Source: Amaranthus tricolor (taxonomy: Eukaryota; Streptophyta; Magnoliopsida; Caryophyllales; Amaranthaceae). From it: a stretch of DNA of 64,000 nucleotides. The notes below the pieces were generated by a model, which saw only the letters and a program-made list of their open reading frames with translations, was not told the origin of the DNA and made no database searches. Each line of letters starts with the position of its first letter. Within the stretch, counting starts at the first letter, position 1. Below, in pieces: positions 45,314-55,512 of this stretch. The stretch spans positions 23,135,017-23,199,016 of the forward strand of contig NC_080056.1 in NCBI RefSeq assembly GCF_026212465.1. Reading direction: 5' to 3'. Both the position numbers and the translations under genes were made by a program.

Positions 45314-45727
45314 TACTTAATAGAGTATTTCTTATACCTCATCATCTCTTTCATTGTTATTCTTCAAATCTTTTATTTAGTAAAGCTAGTATAGACAGAT
45401 ATATATTATACAATTGAGCCATGAGTAACTCCAACGTAATTATATTTTTTATTTGATTTTGTTTCAGTGAAAATACTATAAATTATATCCATTTTTCTTG
45501 CATGTATAAAATTCTTTATTCTTACAATAATTGTCTTACAATTTTATTTTTTAAAAACAAAAGTCAAAAGAAAGAAGATTTAGCTAGAAGGAATGAAGTA
45601 AAATATATTTTACCATTAGAAACATAGTAGTACAAATTTCACACTTGATTCTACTTGATGAGTGAGATGATGATTATGATGCTCTAAAGACCAATAATAA
45701 CGAAAATTTTGTTTTGTTAAGGAAAAA

Positions 45728-48216
45728 ATGAAGTTTACCGCTGAGTATTCTGGTAATGTAGTTATGGACAACAATACTCCTTATCCGGGCTTTTACATGG
45801 TTGAACATCAACTAGTTATAGCCAATAAGATATTTGCAGCTACTCACAAAAACGCTCCTTTTGGGTTTGCGGATTGTTTTCCTCCGGCTGTAGTTGGGAC
45901 AAAATATGTTTTAGCTCACCACATATCTGGAACAACCTTATCCACTTGGATAAACAATAATCGCTCTAGTTTGGTGTATCTTGATTCTAATGGAATCCCT
46001 ATTCAAATGACCGATATGTTAAAATTAATTAATCAGTAAGTATTAGTTTTTGTAAACTCTTTCAAATGATTTCCTCCTTTTTTTTTATTATCTTATTAAC
46101 ATTTTATCAATAAAATATGTAGAGATTTGGGGTTTATTGTCATGCATGGTTGTTCCTCTGGAATCAATTTATTTTTAGACAAGAATAGCATCTATATAAG
46201 CAACGATGAGCCTTATCGTGTGTTAGCGGTTACAGAATCAATTATACAAGGTAATTGCATTAGTGTAACTCAGCAACCTCACTTTTCTTCTTAATTAAGT
46301 GTTGTAATCCATTTATCAAATATGCTAATTTATTTGTGTGTGTAGATGATGGAGAGAAGACTTGGACGGATTTGAGAAGCTTACTGAATCAAATTTGGAT
46401 AGATTGTCAACTCATCAACAATGATGAAACTAAGTTGATAACTCGCACTTTAACAGAAAAGCTTGTTAAGGGGTAAACTTTAATAATTCGTATAAAGTAT
46501 TATTTTTCAAAGTTCATGCATCATTCGTATTTAATTTACTTCTTTTAATGTGATAATAAGTGAATTATCATTTTAAAAACTAGGCAGACCCCATAGTGTA
46601 AATTGATCTTTATTAAAAAAAATTAAAGATAATAGTCATTAGACTCGTAACTCTTAAATAGGGAAATTCCGTCGAAATATTTAGTTAAATAAAAAAATCT
46701 CGGATTATCTTTTCTCGTCTTTTTCCTCGTCTCTTTCTCTTTCTTCCGCCTCTCTTTTTTCCCGGATTTTCTTTCCTCTTCTTTTCTCTTTCCTCCTCTT
46801 TCTTCTATTTCTGTTTCTCTTTCCTTCTCCTCCTCGATCTTCCTCTACACCCCTCCTCTACGCCCCTTCTCTTTCCTCACTTTTCTTCCTTTCGCGATGT
46901 TTTCCAGCCGGTGGTGTGACGGTGTGACGGCGATGTTTATCTCTTCCTCTACGCCCCTAATGGTTTTATTGGTCAAATTCGACCATGAAAAGTCTAGATC
47001 TAGACTTTTTATGGTCAAATTTGGCCTATTTAAACCAAATTCAAGCATTCAAAGCCAATTCGGTTACTAATTTATGTTTTTTGAATCTTCAATATTTTTT
47101 TTCGATTGTTGCTGTGGTGGGTGTGGATGTGGTGGCTAGTGCCGTGTTTGGTGGATGTGGAGGCTGGTGCCGTGTTTGGTGGATGTGGTGGCTGGTTTGT
47201 TTTTTGGTTTTTTAATCGTGGTGAGTTAGGGTGGTGGGGAGGAGATACGAGTTCGGGTTATGGTGGTGGGTTTTTCGGGGCAGGCGGAGTGGGTTCGGTT
47301 TGGTTAGGGTTAGGTGGGGTGGGTTCGGTTTGGTTAGGGTTAGAACTTAGGAGGTGTTTCAGGTTCAGTTAAGGTGCGTGGTAGGGTGGTTCAATGAAAG
47401 TGGTAGCTAGAGACCACTAGGGAAGAGAGATTATGAAATTATAGGATTTTTGTCAATTAGGGAAGGTTATAAACTATTTAGCGACGCATACAAAAAAGAC
47501 ATGTATCAATTTTTTAGGCGTAACTTTGAATATGTTATGTGGTTTTAATTATTTCGCATATTAAATAATAAACATAATGAATTTATGTTATGTAAAAGAA
47601 AATGATAGCCTCATTTGTGAAATGTTATAATGATTCATTTTGTTATGTTATGAAATTAATGCGCATAAAATAACCTGTGATTTTTCTTTTTAAACCATTG
47701 TCTAGTTCAATTGCAAAATTCCTGTGCTCACCAAGATTTTGGACAAAACAAACTAGAATTTACAACATTATCAAACTTGGAGGGATGGTCGATTGCGTGA
47801 AGAATGTTGTTGGAAGAAACCCGAAACATGCACAGGTTTTATGGAATTGGCGGGCTAAGTGGTCAAATGATCCAAATCTAAGGACTTTGGTTACATCTGC
47901 ACCAGCACAAAGAGTGAATCCAAGTGAGGAAATCGACTGTTTAATCAAGTTTTTGTCAGACTCTTAGTCTAATTTTTATCGCATATGTAGGGTACCGGTA
48001 TGTTTCACTACTACATAAGTATTTGATAATGTAATTAGACCATGATTTGCTGAAAAATATCTACCTTGTAATCTTTTGCAGACTGGAGTACCTTTTCAAA
48101 ACAAAGTTCAATTGATTGAGTATTGCGACAACTATTATCCGGATATGATGATAGAACTGTATGAATCACTTGGAATTTTGGAGAATCTTTTCAGGGATGA
48201 GTTTCTTGTAAGTTAG
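45728..48216 (+). CDS. predicted degenerate kinase-KEN (IRE1/RNase L-type) protein, 5 exons, one in-frame stop
   Basis: I infer exons 45728-46035, 46123-46250, 46346-46472, 47706-47997 and 48082 onward. All introns have GT..AG ends and the phases join. Exon 1 lacks a glycine loop and the VAIK lysine but has a hinge-like YVLAHHISGTTLSTWI. Exon 2 has LGFIVMHGCSSGINLFLDKN, aligned with the IRE1 catalytic loop LGIVHRDLKPQNVLI, so the HRD Asp is lost. Exon 4 starts the KEN-like part at CSPRFWTKQTRI (HPLFW in IRE1) and later has DCLIKFLSDS, a TAG at 47965-47967, then SNFYRICRVP. Exon 5 gives NKVQLIEYCDNYYPDMMIEL, like the IRE1 end FPKLLIEVY. IRE1 KEN domains cleave RNA in the unfolded-protein response. 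Exon 5 may end with donor GTAAGT at 48208 and splice to 48427-48456. Family assignment is by eye. Confidence 0.55.
46971..47026. repeat. 56-bp near-perfect palindrome
   Basis: The arms 46971-46998 and 46999-47026 are reverse complements with about three mismatches and no loop; the centre is AGTCTAGATCTAGACT. It could extrude a cruciform. Confidence 0.9.
47141..47345 (+). repeat. G-rich minisatellites with telomere-like words
   Basis: GCCGTGTTTGGTGGATGTGG occurs at 47141 and 47169 (28-bp period). GTGGGTTCGGTTTGGTTAGG occurs at 47289 and 47319 (30-bp period), each followed by GTTAG. Runs of three or four G make G-quadruplex formation possible. The telomere-like words are too few to be a telomere tract. 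Confidence 0.8.
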
Positions 48217-49109
48217 CTTGAACTCAATTGAATACTTGTAGCAAGGTTTTAAGATTCACAACTTTAATTAGTGGATATCTTTGTAATCGTTATTAACATT
48301 TCAATTCCCTCTTCTCATGTTAGACACATTTATGATATCAATTTTTATATTAATTTTCTGCTTTATATGTCTAGCAAATTCATTTTTAATTTGAAAGCAA
48401 ATTCCGATCTTGGATATACCAATTAGGAAGAGTTTTTAGAGGCAGGGAGGCAGTGAAACAGAAAGCGAAGTGGAGAGAGACTGTGATGTTAAAAGGAGAA
48501 AAAGATCAAGTTGAGAAACTAGGAAAATTTCAATACCTAGGGTTTAATCTAACACTTTTGTTAATTTAATTATCAATTATTAAACTATATATAGGTTATA
48601 CTTATTGGAGCCATAAGGATTTTAACTACCTATTTGGTTGAAAGTTTGATTTTTATTTTCCATTTGGTTCTTATAGGGTAATCAAATTAAATGATGAGGC
48701 GGAAGAATGGGCATGGATTCTGATAAAACAACTCCATTCTCCGGCAATCTACGGAAATACCAAGCTAGCCTAATCACTCGAAAATCATTTTTATTCATGT
48801 AATTGAACTTCAGTTTAAGGTATAAAACGAATGAGCTTTCTTCTCCACTTATATTCTTCTCAAATTCCTTCTATTTTTCAACTTTATTGTTCTTTATTTT
48901 CATTTTTTTTAACTCTTGCTTTTGTGTTAGTGTCTATACAATTTTGTTATGATTGGCATTTTTTTAAGGTTTACAATTGATTTGCAAATAATACTAAAAG
49001 TTTGAAACGTGTCACCTTATTATCAGTCAATGGACTAACTGTTAAGAATTGCCACCTAATTTGGACCCAATGAGCGAAAATATTCACGCACGAGCAAATT
49101 TAAAATATA
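48217..49109. other. downstream of the KEN-domain gene; no further gene supported
   Basis: A possible last exon (48427-48456, EEFLEAGRQ then stop) follows a good acceptor and would join exon 5 in phase. A short open piece near 48680-48770 (EAEEWAWILIKQLHSPAIYG) follows another acceptor-like CTTATAG, but nothing links it to a known family. Confidence 0.4.
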
Positions 49110-49526
49110 TCTCTATAATGATAAATCTAAACTTCAAATATATCAGCACGTCTTGTGTTTGGCTAGCCGAACTATGTGATTTTTTGTAAACAAAATAAAA
49201 TAATTCCTATAACACTGATCAAGTAACCCGTGTATTATTGACTGAGTAGTCCTTATAATGCTGACCAAGTAACCTTAATACTCACAAAGTAACCTCGATG
49301 ATCATTGGCCACACGCCAACCACATATATAAGAATTTGTGAAGATCTATCACTAAAATTATTTTCTAAAAACATTTATTAAAATTTATGACCTATATATA
49401 CACTTCCAATTTTCAATCGAGCTAAACGTCTAAGAAAATAAAATCAACACATTTCACAACATTGAGACACACTCTTGTACTATTGTTTGTTGCTCTGCGT
49501 GCAACGCGCACATGGACCTACCCTAG
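49110..49526 (+). mobile_element. non-autonomous Helitron-like element (417 bp)
   Basis: The left end is TCTCTATAATGATAAATCTA, preceded by A. The right end is CTAG (49523-49526), followed by T. Ten bases before CTAG lies a hairpin: TGCGTGC (49496-49502), loop AAC, GCGCACA (49506-49512). Helitrons insert between A and T, begin with TC, and end with a hairpin 10-12 bases before CTRR, so all hallmarks fit. It has no coding capacity. Confidence 0.65.
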
Positions 49527-50148
49527 TACTAAAAAATGTGGATCTTACAAGATTTGAACTACTCTTAAGCTTAAATTTTAACATGTTAGTCACTAAGCTA
49601 TTACCATATTACTTGTCATTCTTTCAAAATTAAATATTAACAACGATTTCTATCGTGGAAATTATGTAGTAATTTGGGACATCGCCCGGGCCTAAAAACT
49701 TGTTTATTATCATATGATTTAAATTTCCAGAACTTAGATTATTAAGTTCAATTCTTTGTGAATTTTGCTATACATTTAGAAAATAACATCATTGTAAATA
49801 TTTTTTGGTTCTCCCTACAATTTATTATTGTAAAAGTAATGTGAGGACCATTATACATCTTAATGTACTCATGGTGTAAAACTTACTCACGATGTAAGAT
49901 ATACCGATGTGGAGACCATTGTACGTTTTGGGGGATTTTAATTATCCTTCATTGAGTACAAGAATTTAGCGTTGTCTTTATTAATGGGCGTAACCGCGTA
50001 AGACATGATGAATGCATTTACCATTTTAACCCCCCTTTCTCTATCCTCCCTACTTTGCATCCAACTCTCTTCCTTTTCAACTCTCCTCTTCTCTTTTGTT
50101 TCAACGTTAGTAATTGTTAATTCTATCAGATTCTTCTGACTCTAGCTC
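49527..50148. other. intergenic, with right arm of the inverted repeat and a dispersed motif
   Basis: The right arm of the 28-bp inverted repeat is at 49793-49820. From about 49854 the words ATACATCTTAATGTA and AAAACTTACTCACGATGTA occur; closely similar text appears at 63365-63407. A T/C-rich stretch (50020-50110) precedes the tandem duplication. No gene. Confidence 0.5.
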
Positions 50149-50325
50149 TTCTCTTTTCCCCTTCAGTAACTTCCTTCTTTCATTTTGCACCCCAAAAGAA
50201 AAAAGGAAAGAAGTTAATGTATTTGATTCATCTAACCCTCTTCTCTTTTCCCCTTTAGTAACTTCGTTCTTTCATTTTCCACCCCACAAAAAAAGGAAAG
50301 AAGTTAATGTATTTGCAATGTATTT
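50149..50325. repeat. 92-bp tandem duplication
   Basis: TTCTCTTTTCCCC at 50149 recurs at 50241, and the following bases match through GAAAGAAGTTAATGTATTTG. The copies differ at a few positions. Confidence 0.85.
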
Positions 50326-50434
50326 TTAATGTGTATAAAATGTATTTATAATGTAATTATAAGAAAAGGTCAATGTATCGATATTTTTCACCATAAGAAC
50401 CCTTCTTCCAACCCTAAGTCTCTATATATATATA

Positions 50435-50524
50435 CTTCATCCGTTAATTATAATTTGTAACAATGAGTATTATTTGTAAGACATAAAATATTCATTTGTT
50501 GCAACTAATATTTAACGGAAGAAA
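50435..50524. mobile_element. small Stowaway-like MITE (90 bp)
   Basis: The left end CTTCATCCGTTAATTATA and the right end TATTTAACGGAAGAAA are imperfect inverted repeats, and both outer flanks are TA. It is very short and AT-rich, and the repeats are imperfect, so the call is tentative. Confidence 0.5.
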
Positions 50525-53437
50525 TATATATATATATGTGTGTATGTTCGGACGAATACTTTTATGTAGCCTATATGTGTGTGGCTAGTATATAATTGAC
50601 TTGTTAATTTACAGTTTCTTTACTTCTTCTCGTACCATAAATTAAAGTTGGAAGAATTGTGAAAAACACAATTTGTCCAATAAGAGATGAGACGATCCGT
50701 ATAGATTGTTCAACTCATTGCCGAAAACATCTTCTAATCTGATGACCATCTAATTTGCTGCAACTGATGCCAATTATCCTAAAAATCAATTCTTATAGTG
50801 CTTCCCACGTGTATTGAAAATTGGAGTCAGCAATATCAACGCATTACGCATCTAATTGCCATGACCTTAATTGAAATTAAGGGCCCCAAATTAGAGAAAT
50901 TCCACTCCAAATTGTTATTTGTGTTGTTAAAGTATACTTCAAAAGTAAGGTACGCATTTACTATCATACTCGTATTATTGATTTGTGATTGTACGTCATG
51001 GTAATTAAATATAGTTAGCACTAAGAATTAATTGGCTAATGATTGTTATTATTTTTATTTTTTTAATATTGTGCCGAGTAGTAGTGAATTATTTAACAAT
51101 TTGTAATTGTTATGTTAAATATTGTGGCATGTCGGCACTATTCCAATAAATCTGTTAAGGTATCTTAGAATTATGTACGATTTTAGTGTGTCGTGCATAC
51201 AGAGAAGTACGTTACGCAATACTAGAACAACATCTAGTTGGATCAGTCATCTCCTTTGTTGTGGTGGACTTTAAGAATAACTTAGTTTTCTTGGATAAAT
51301 TTATTTGGTTACTTCTTGGTATTATCTAAAGTATAGTAAATGAATTTTGCCATTATAATTTTTCTAATTTATGATTTTATTTGCTGATTTTGGGTTATCA
51401 AACTGAATTAGCTTTATCACATGTTTTGTTATGTTTATGTGATATGTTTACTATTAATAATCTAAGATTATATATTACACATCATCATGATAATTTATTA
51501 TAAATATATTTATCTAAACTAGACCTTGAGTCTTTGTTTATAATATTTTTCTCATGGTATGTTTATATCTTATACTACGTATTATAGATAGCATGTGTTT
51601 TATATTGGTTTAATGCTAAGGAAAGTCAATTTAGTTTTGATTTATTATGGAGTATTGTTACGATTTAATTTCCTAAATTAGAAGATATACTTCACCATTT
51701 AGGAGATGTGGTAAAATTTGTTTACGCAATTCTGGGAGATAATTAGGTGGAATTTATGTAAACTAAGAGTAGGTTGATTATGCACACGTGATCCTTGGCT
51801 TGAATCAAGGACACAGTTACGCTTTTTTTTTGTTATCACTTGATAATATATAGACAAAAGTGGAATAAAAAGGCAGAAAAAAAAATTGAGGAAAATTTCT
51901 TAACAAGTAAACATATTTAATTATATGCCAAAGCTAACTGCTCAAGAACTCTTATTTTGATCAAATTATGTGTTTATGATGAGTATAGAATATTTTTATG
52001 GTAATGCGTTGAATACTATAACGATGATTGTAATATTATTTGTACTTCTATGAGTGATATTACTTACACTTGAATCACGCTATAATTTCACAGGCCTCAT
52101 GAATAATAGGTTTAAAAATATTTACGTCATAATAAGAACTAATATTTATGAGTATCATTTGGTTTTTTTGATGATATGTTACATTATATTGTTTCTAATT
52201 ACCCTGATAAGTGAGATTCTAATATTTGCATGATGTTATAACTCTAAGTGAGTATTGAAGATACATAAATTACTAGATTTACTCACTGCATAAGTGAATG
52301 AGAATTCATGTGATTGAAAGAAAGCATGTTTGCATGTTATTTTCATCATTACAATTTATTGAAAAGCTTAATTAGAATTGAAAACATGATAACATATCAA
52401 CGATTTATCTAATAGAAGTGGCCACATGTTAATTATTTATTTTGAAATGATACCATCCTGAAGATGGATATAAATAAATGTCATTGATTATATACTTGTT
52501 GTAAATGCTCCAATTAAAATTGATGTCCAGAAGGACAACATCAATTGTTGATGAACCTATAGCTTGTCTAAAGCATGATAGATCAATATGTTTCAAAGAT
52601 AATTAAGTATCTTCGAAAAGGAAAGGAGGCATTATTAACAATGACAAATTCGAGGAAGTGATAAATTCCATTACATTTCTTGAAGAAATCACTTTTAGTA
52701 AAATTCATATGTTCTATGATTATATAAAAGACTGTAGAAGAGTATGAAATGTCCAACAAGATTAACATGTATCAAGATTATAGTCAAAACTCTAGCAGAG
52801 TATGAGCAATTATTGGATAAAATATTAGTTGTTTGTCTTGTCAATTGTATAAAGAAACACATGTTGATGTTCTAATATCACATCATACTAATGTCCATGC
52901 ATAAAGTAAGTTTAATAAAGTGATCACTGGTGTTGGAAAACTAACTAGAGTTCAACTTCAGAGATGTGATAATTAAATTAGGCCATTTGGGTTCAATAAA
53001 TACCCATTATGGAAACCTAAAGTTTCATTTGATAATGTGCTGACCCTCTCTCAATGATAGATAAGTAAAATGAATTGAATGGCAAGACATAACATTGAGA
53101 TTGAGCTATAATAATATGTGTTGATAAAAATTTCAAGAGTTAATTGGTTTTGATTTTCATATATACGAAAGAGCAATAGGTGACCAGAAGTTCACTAGAA
53201 TAACTTATATATTATTGTCATATATTAGGTGACTAGAAGCTCATCAAATACACTATTTAAGTCTTCAAAGATATTGAAGATGACCACCTAGTAAAATTAC
53301 AAGCAAAAGATTCACGCTTGTATACTAATTCTTTTGATGGGGCTATTATATGTCTGCACATAAGAAATATGAGAAGAAAGAAAACTTACAACCGCACAAC
53401 ACATGTCTTCCCATTGACATTGATCTCTAGAAGAGAA
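50525..53437. other. 2.9 kb without recognised genes
   Basis: The stretch is AT-rich. No open frame exceeds about 70 codons and no repeat with clear ends is visible. Words such as TAGGTGACCAGAAGTTCA and TAGGTGACTAGAAGCTCA recur 53 bases apart near 53175-53240. It may be very old transposon sequence, but I cannot name a family. Confidence 0.5.
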
Positions 53438-53618
53438 CATATTTTAAGGTGATGGTCATGTGGGAGGGACTCAACAAGCCTCCAATAATACCTCCAAAAA
53501 GCTTCATTCTTAAATTGGCAACATAACAAGCTAGCCATAAGAGTCACACAAAGAACCAACTAACTAACAAAAACCATCAATATAAGATCGTCACTTCCCG
53601 GCAACGGCGCCAAAAACT
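53438..53618 (-). other. partial internal region with tRNA-Asp-type primer site
   Basis: The primer site lies at 53594-53612 (minus strand TGGCGCCGTTGCCGGGAAG), six bases from the LTR. The rest matches 58188-58367 and stops abruptly at 53438. Confidence 0.85.
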
Positions 53619-55492
53619 TGATCGGGACTTTATGTCGCAAGTACACGGCGTAGCGTAGTATGTCGGCAAGTACGGGTCGAATCCACAAGGAGTGGGGTGT
53701 ATATCAAGGGATTCTCAATCAATTAGTTGGTTCAACAACGTATATATAGATGTTTGTTGGTGTAATTAACTAAAACAAGCAAATGAAGACAAAAGCTAAA
53801 ACAAAGTATGAAACAAGTAAAGATGCTAATTAACAGAGAACATAAGATCAAAGGCAATACAAACACATCAAAAGGTAATATGATGATGAAGAGGCAAAGG
53901 CTAGGCTTTCTCACCAAAGTAGTATTAATTACTAATCTTCAACCTAAGGTCATAGATATAGGTTATGGGGAAGAACGTATCTTGGATACTAATATTCTCT
54001 CTCGAGCAACAAAAGCTTCCTAAAACGTACGCAACTACCTATTCTCATGTAGCTAAGCATAATTTAAGATATGGAGCATGCATTCATCATTTCCAATCAA
54101 AATATCTACCTATTCTCATGGAGATAATTCAATTTTCAAGCATAGACTATCATTAGAAATCGACTCTCGCCCTCAATCCAATGACACTACAATAATATCA
54201 AAATCCATCTCAAACCATAAACAACACAACCAAGCCAAAGATTAAAAAAAAGCAATTTAGACTACATACATGGTGATAATACCTAGCCTAAGCAAAATTG
54301 TACTACTCACTGATATTGAAATTGAACATAACTAAAGACATTGACTTCATGATAAATAACAACAAAATCAAAAGTAATAAAGTGTAGAGAATAAGAATTA
54401 CTAGCTTGGAATTCAATCCAAGGAAGACAACCAAATGAAGAATTACTGAATACCAATGATAAACTCCAAAAGCTCCAATTGCAATCCAAATGTTTGATGA
54501 AATGCTTCAATAGATTGACTTTATCTCAATTATATGAATATATCAAATGATCTTCCTTAATGAACTAATCAAAAGCTTGAACCTTCTAATAAGTGTTTGA
54601 ATAGAAATTGAAACTAAGAGTACAAGAATGAATCAAGGAAAATACATAAAGGAAGACTAAAACTAACTAATGAAAGCTTAAAATTCAGAACATGAGCTGT
54701 AGAAGAAATGGATGATTTGCTTGAGCCTTCTTCTTCTCTATTTATAGGAGGTACGACAAGTGGTGGGTGGTGGCTTCATGATTTTTCCACCACCCTATGT
54801 GTGAGATAGGTAGGCTATAGATGGGTGGCAAATAGGGGTGTTGGAGCAGTAGAGTATGAGAGGCATAAGAAATAGGTAGGGCATCCAATCAGCAGCTTTT
54901 AAAAGCGTAATTATTTCTGATCGCCCAAACCACTCGACCCGAGCCAATCCGATCGACTTGTCGAGCGAGCATCAGGTACACAGGTCAAAATCTTTAAAAA
55001 CAGAGCAGTCACAAAAAAGGCTCCGCTCGACCCATTAAAAACGCTTATGTCAACATTCTGAAGCTACTGGAAGTGAATAGTAAATTCGCTTGACCCGAGC
55101 CAACATCTCTCGACCGGGTCGAGCGGCCTTCAGTATGGTCTTGCTCAGCTTCTATCTCTAATACAAGTCTTTTTTATGTTTGACAAACTTGGCTCGACCC
55201 AGTTTTGGCCGAGTGGGCTTTAAAGGGTCTACTTTAGCTTCTTTTGGCCTTGTTTCTTTTACTTCGGTCATCAAGGCTTTGATTACTTGAGCTTTCGAAG
55301 TTAATATAGTATTGTATGCGCCAAATGTACTACGTTTATTGATCGGTTTTGTTGAATATTACCTAAAATGCACAAAACACCAAAATACCCAACCAAGCGT
55401 GAAATCCCAAATAAAGCAAGCATAGTTATGCAAAATCCCTATACAATAAAGCCAAATAATGGGGATTAATTATGAATAAAATGCAGCTAACA
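53619..55492 (-). repeat. LTR copy 1 (1874 bp)
   Basis: Minus-strand ends are TGTTAGCTGC and GATCA. It aligns with 58368-60244 over nearly its whole length. Both copies carry CTCGACCGGGTCGAG-type palindromic words (55105-55122 and 59883-59900). Relative to copy 2 it lacks about 16 bases just inside the primer-site end (ACGTCCTTTAATAGTAATAC region). Confidence 0.88.
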
Positions 55493-55512
55493 AACTCCCC
55501 CAAGCCAAGCCC
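55493..55512 (-). other. polypurine tract
   Basis: The minus strand reads GGCTTGGCTTGGGGGAGTT directly before TGTTAGC of the LTR. A second copy, CGGCTTGGGGGAGGTG, lies at about 56966-56981 inside the internal region. Confidence 0.85.

Larger units (their letters stand above)
46473..47705 (+). other. 1.2-kb intron with a 56-bp palindrome and G-rich minisatellites
   Basis: This predicted intron 3 is far longer than the others. It holds a pyrimidine-rich tract (46700-46880), the palindrome at 46971-47026, and a G-rich domain (47110-47370) with 28-bp and 30-bp duplicated units, including TTAGGGTTAGG-like words. The composition suggests an inserted sequence. Confidence 0.6.

Noticed and set aside
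47289..47345. Interstitial telomere tract
   Set aside because: Only isolated TTAGGG words inside 30-bp repeats are present, and the plant repeat TTTAGGG is not arrayed.
47106..47372. Gly/Trp-rich open frame
   Set aside because: It arises from G-rich minisatellites within the predicted intron and resembles no protein family.
52460..52800. Possible degenerate copia or gag remnant
   Set aside because: Short open pieces exist, but no motif could be matched with confidence.
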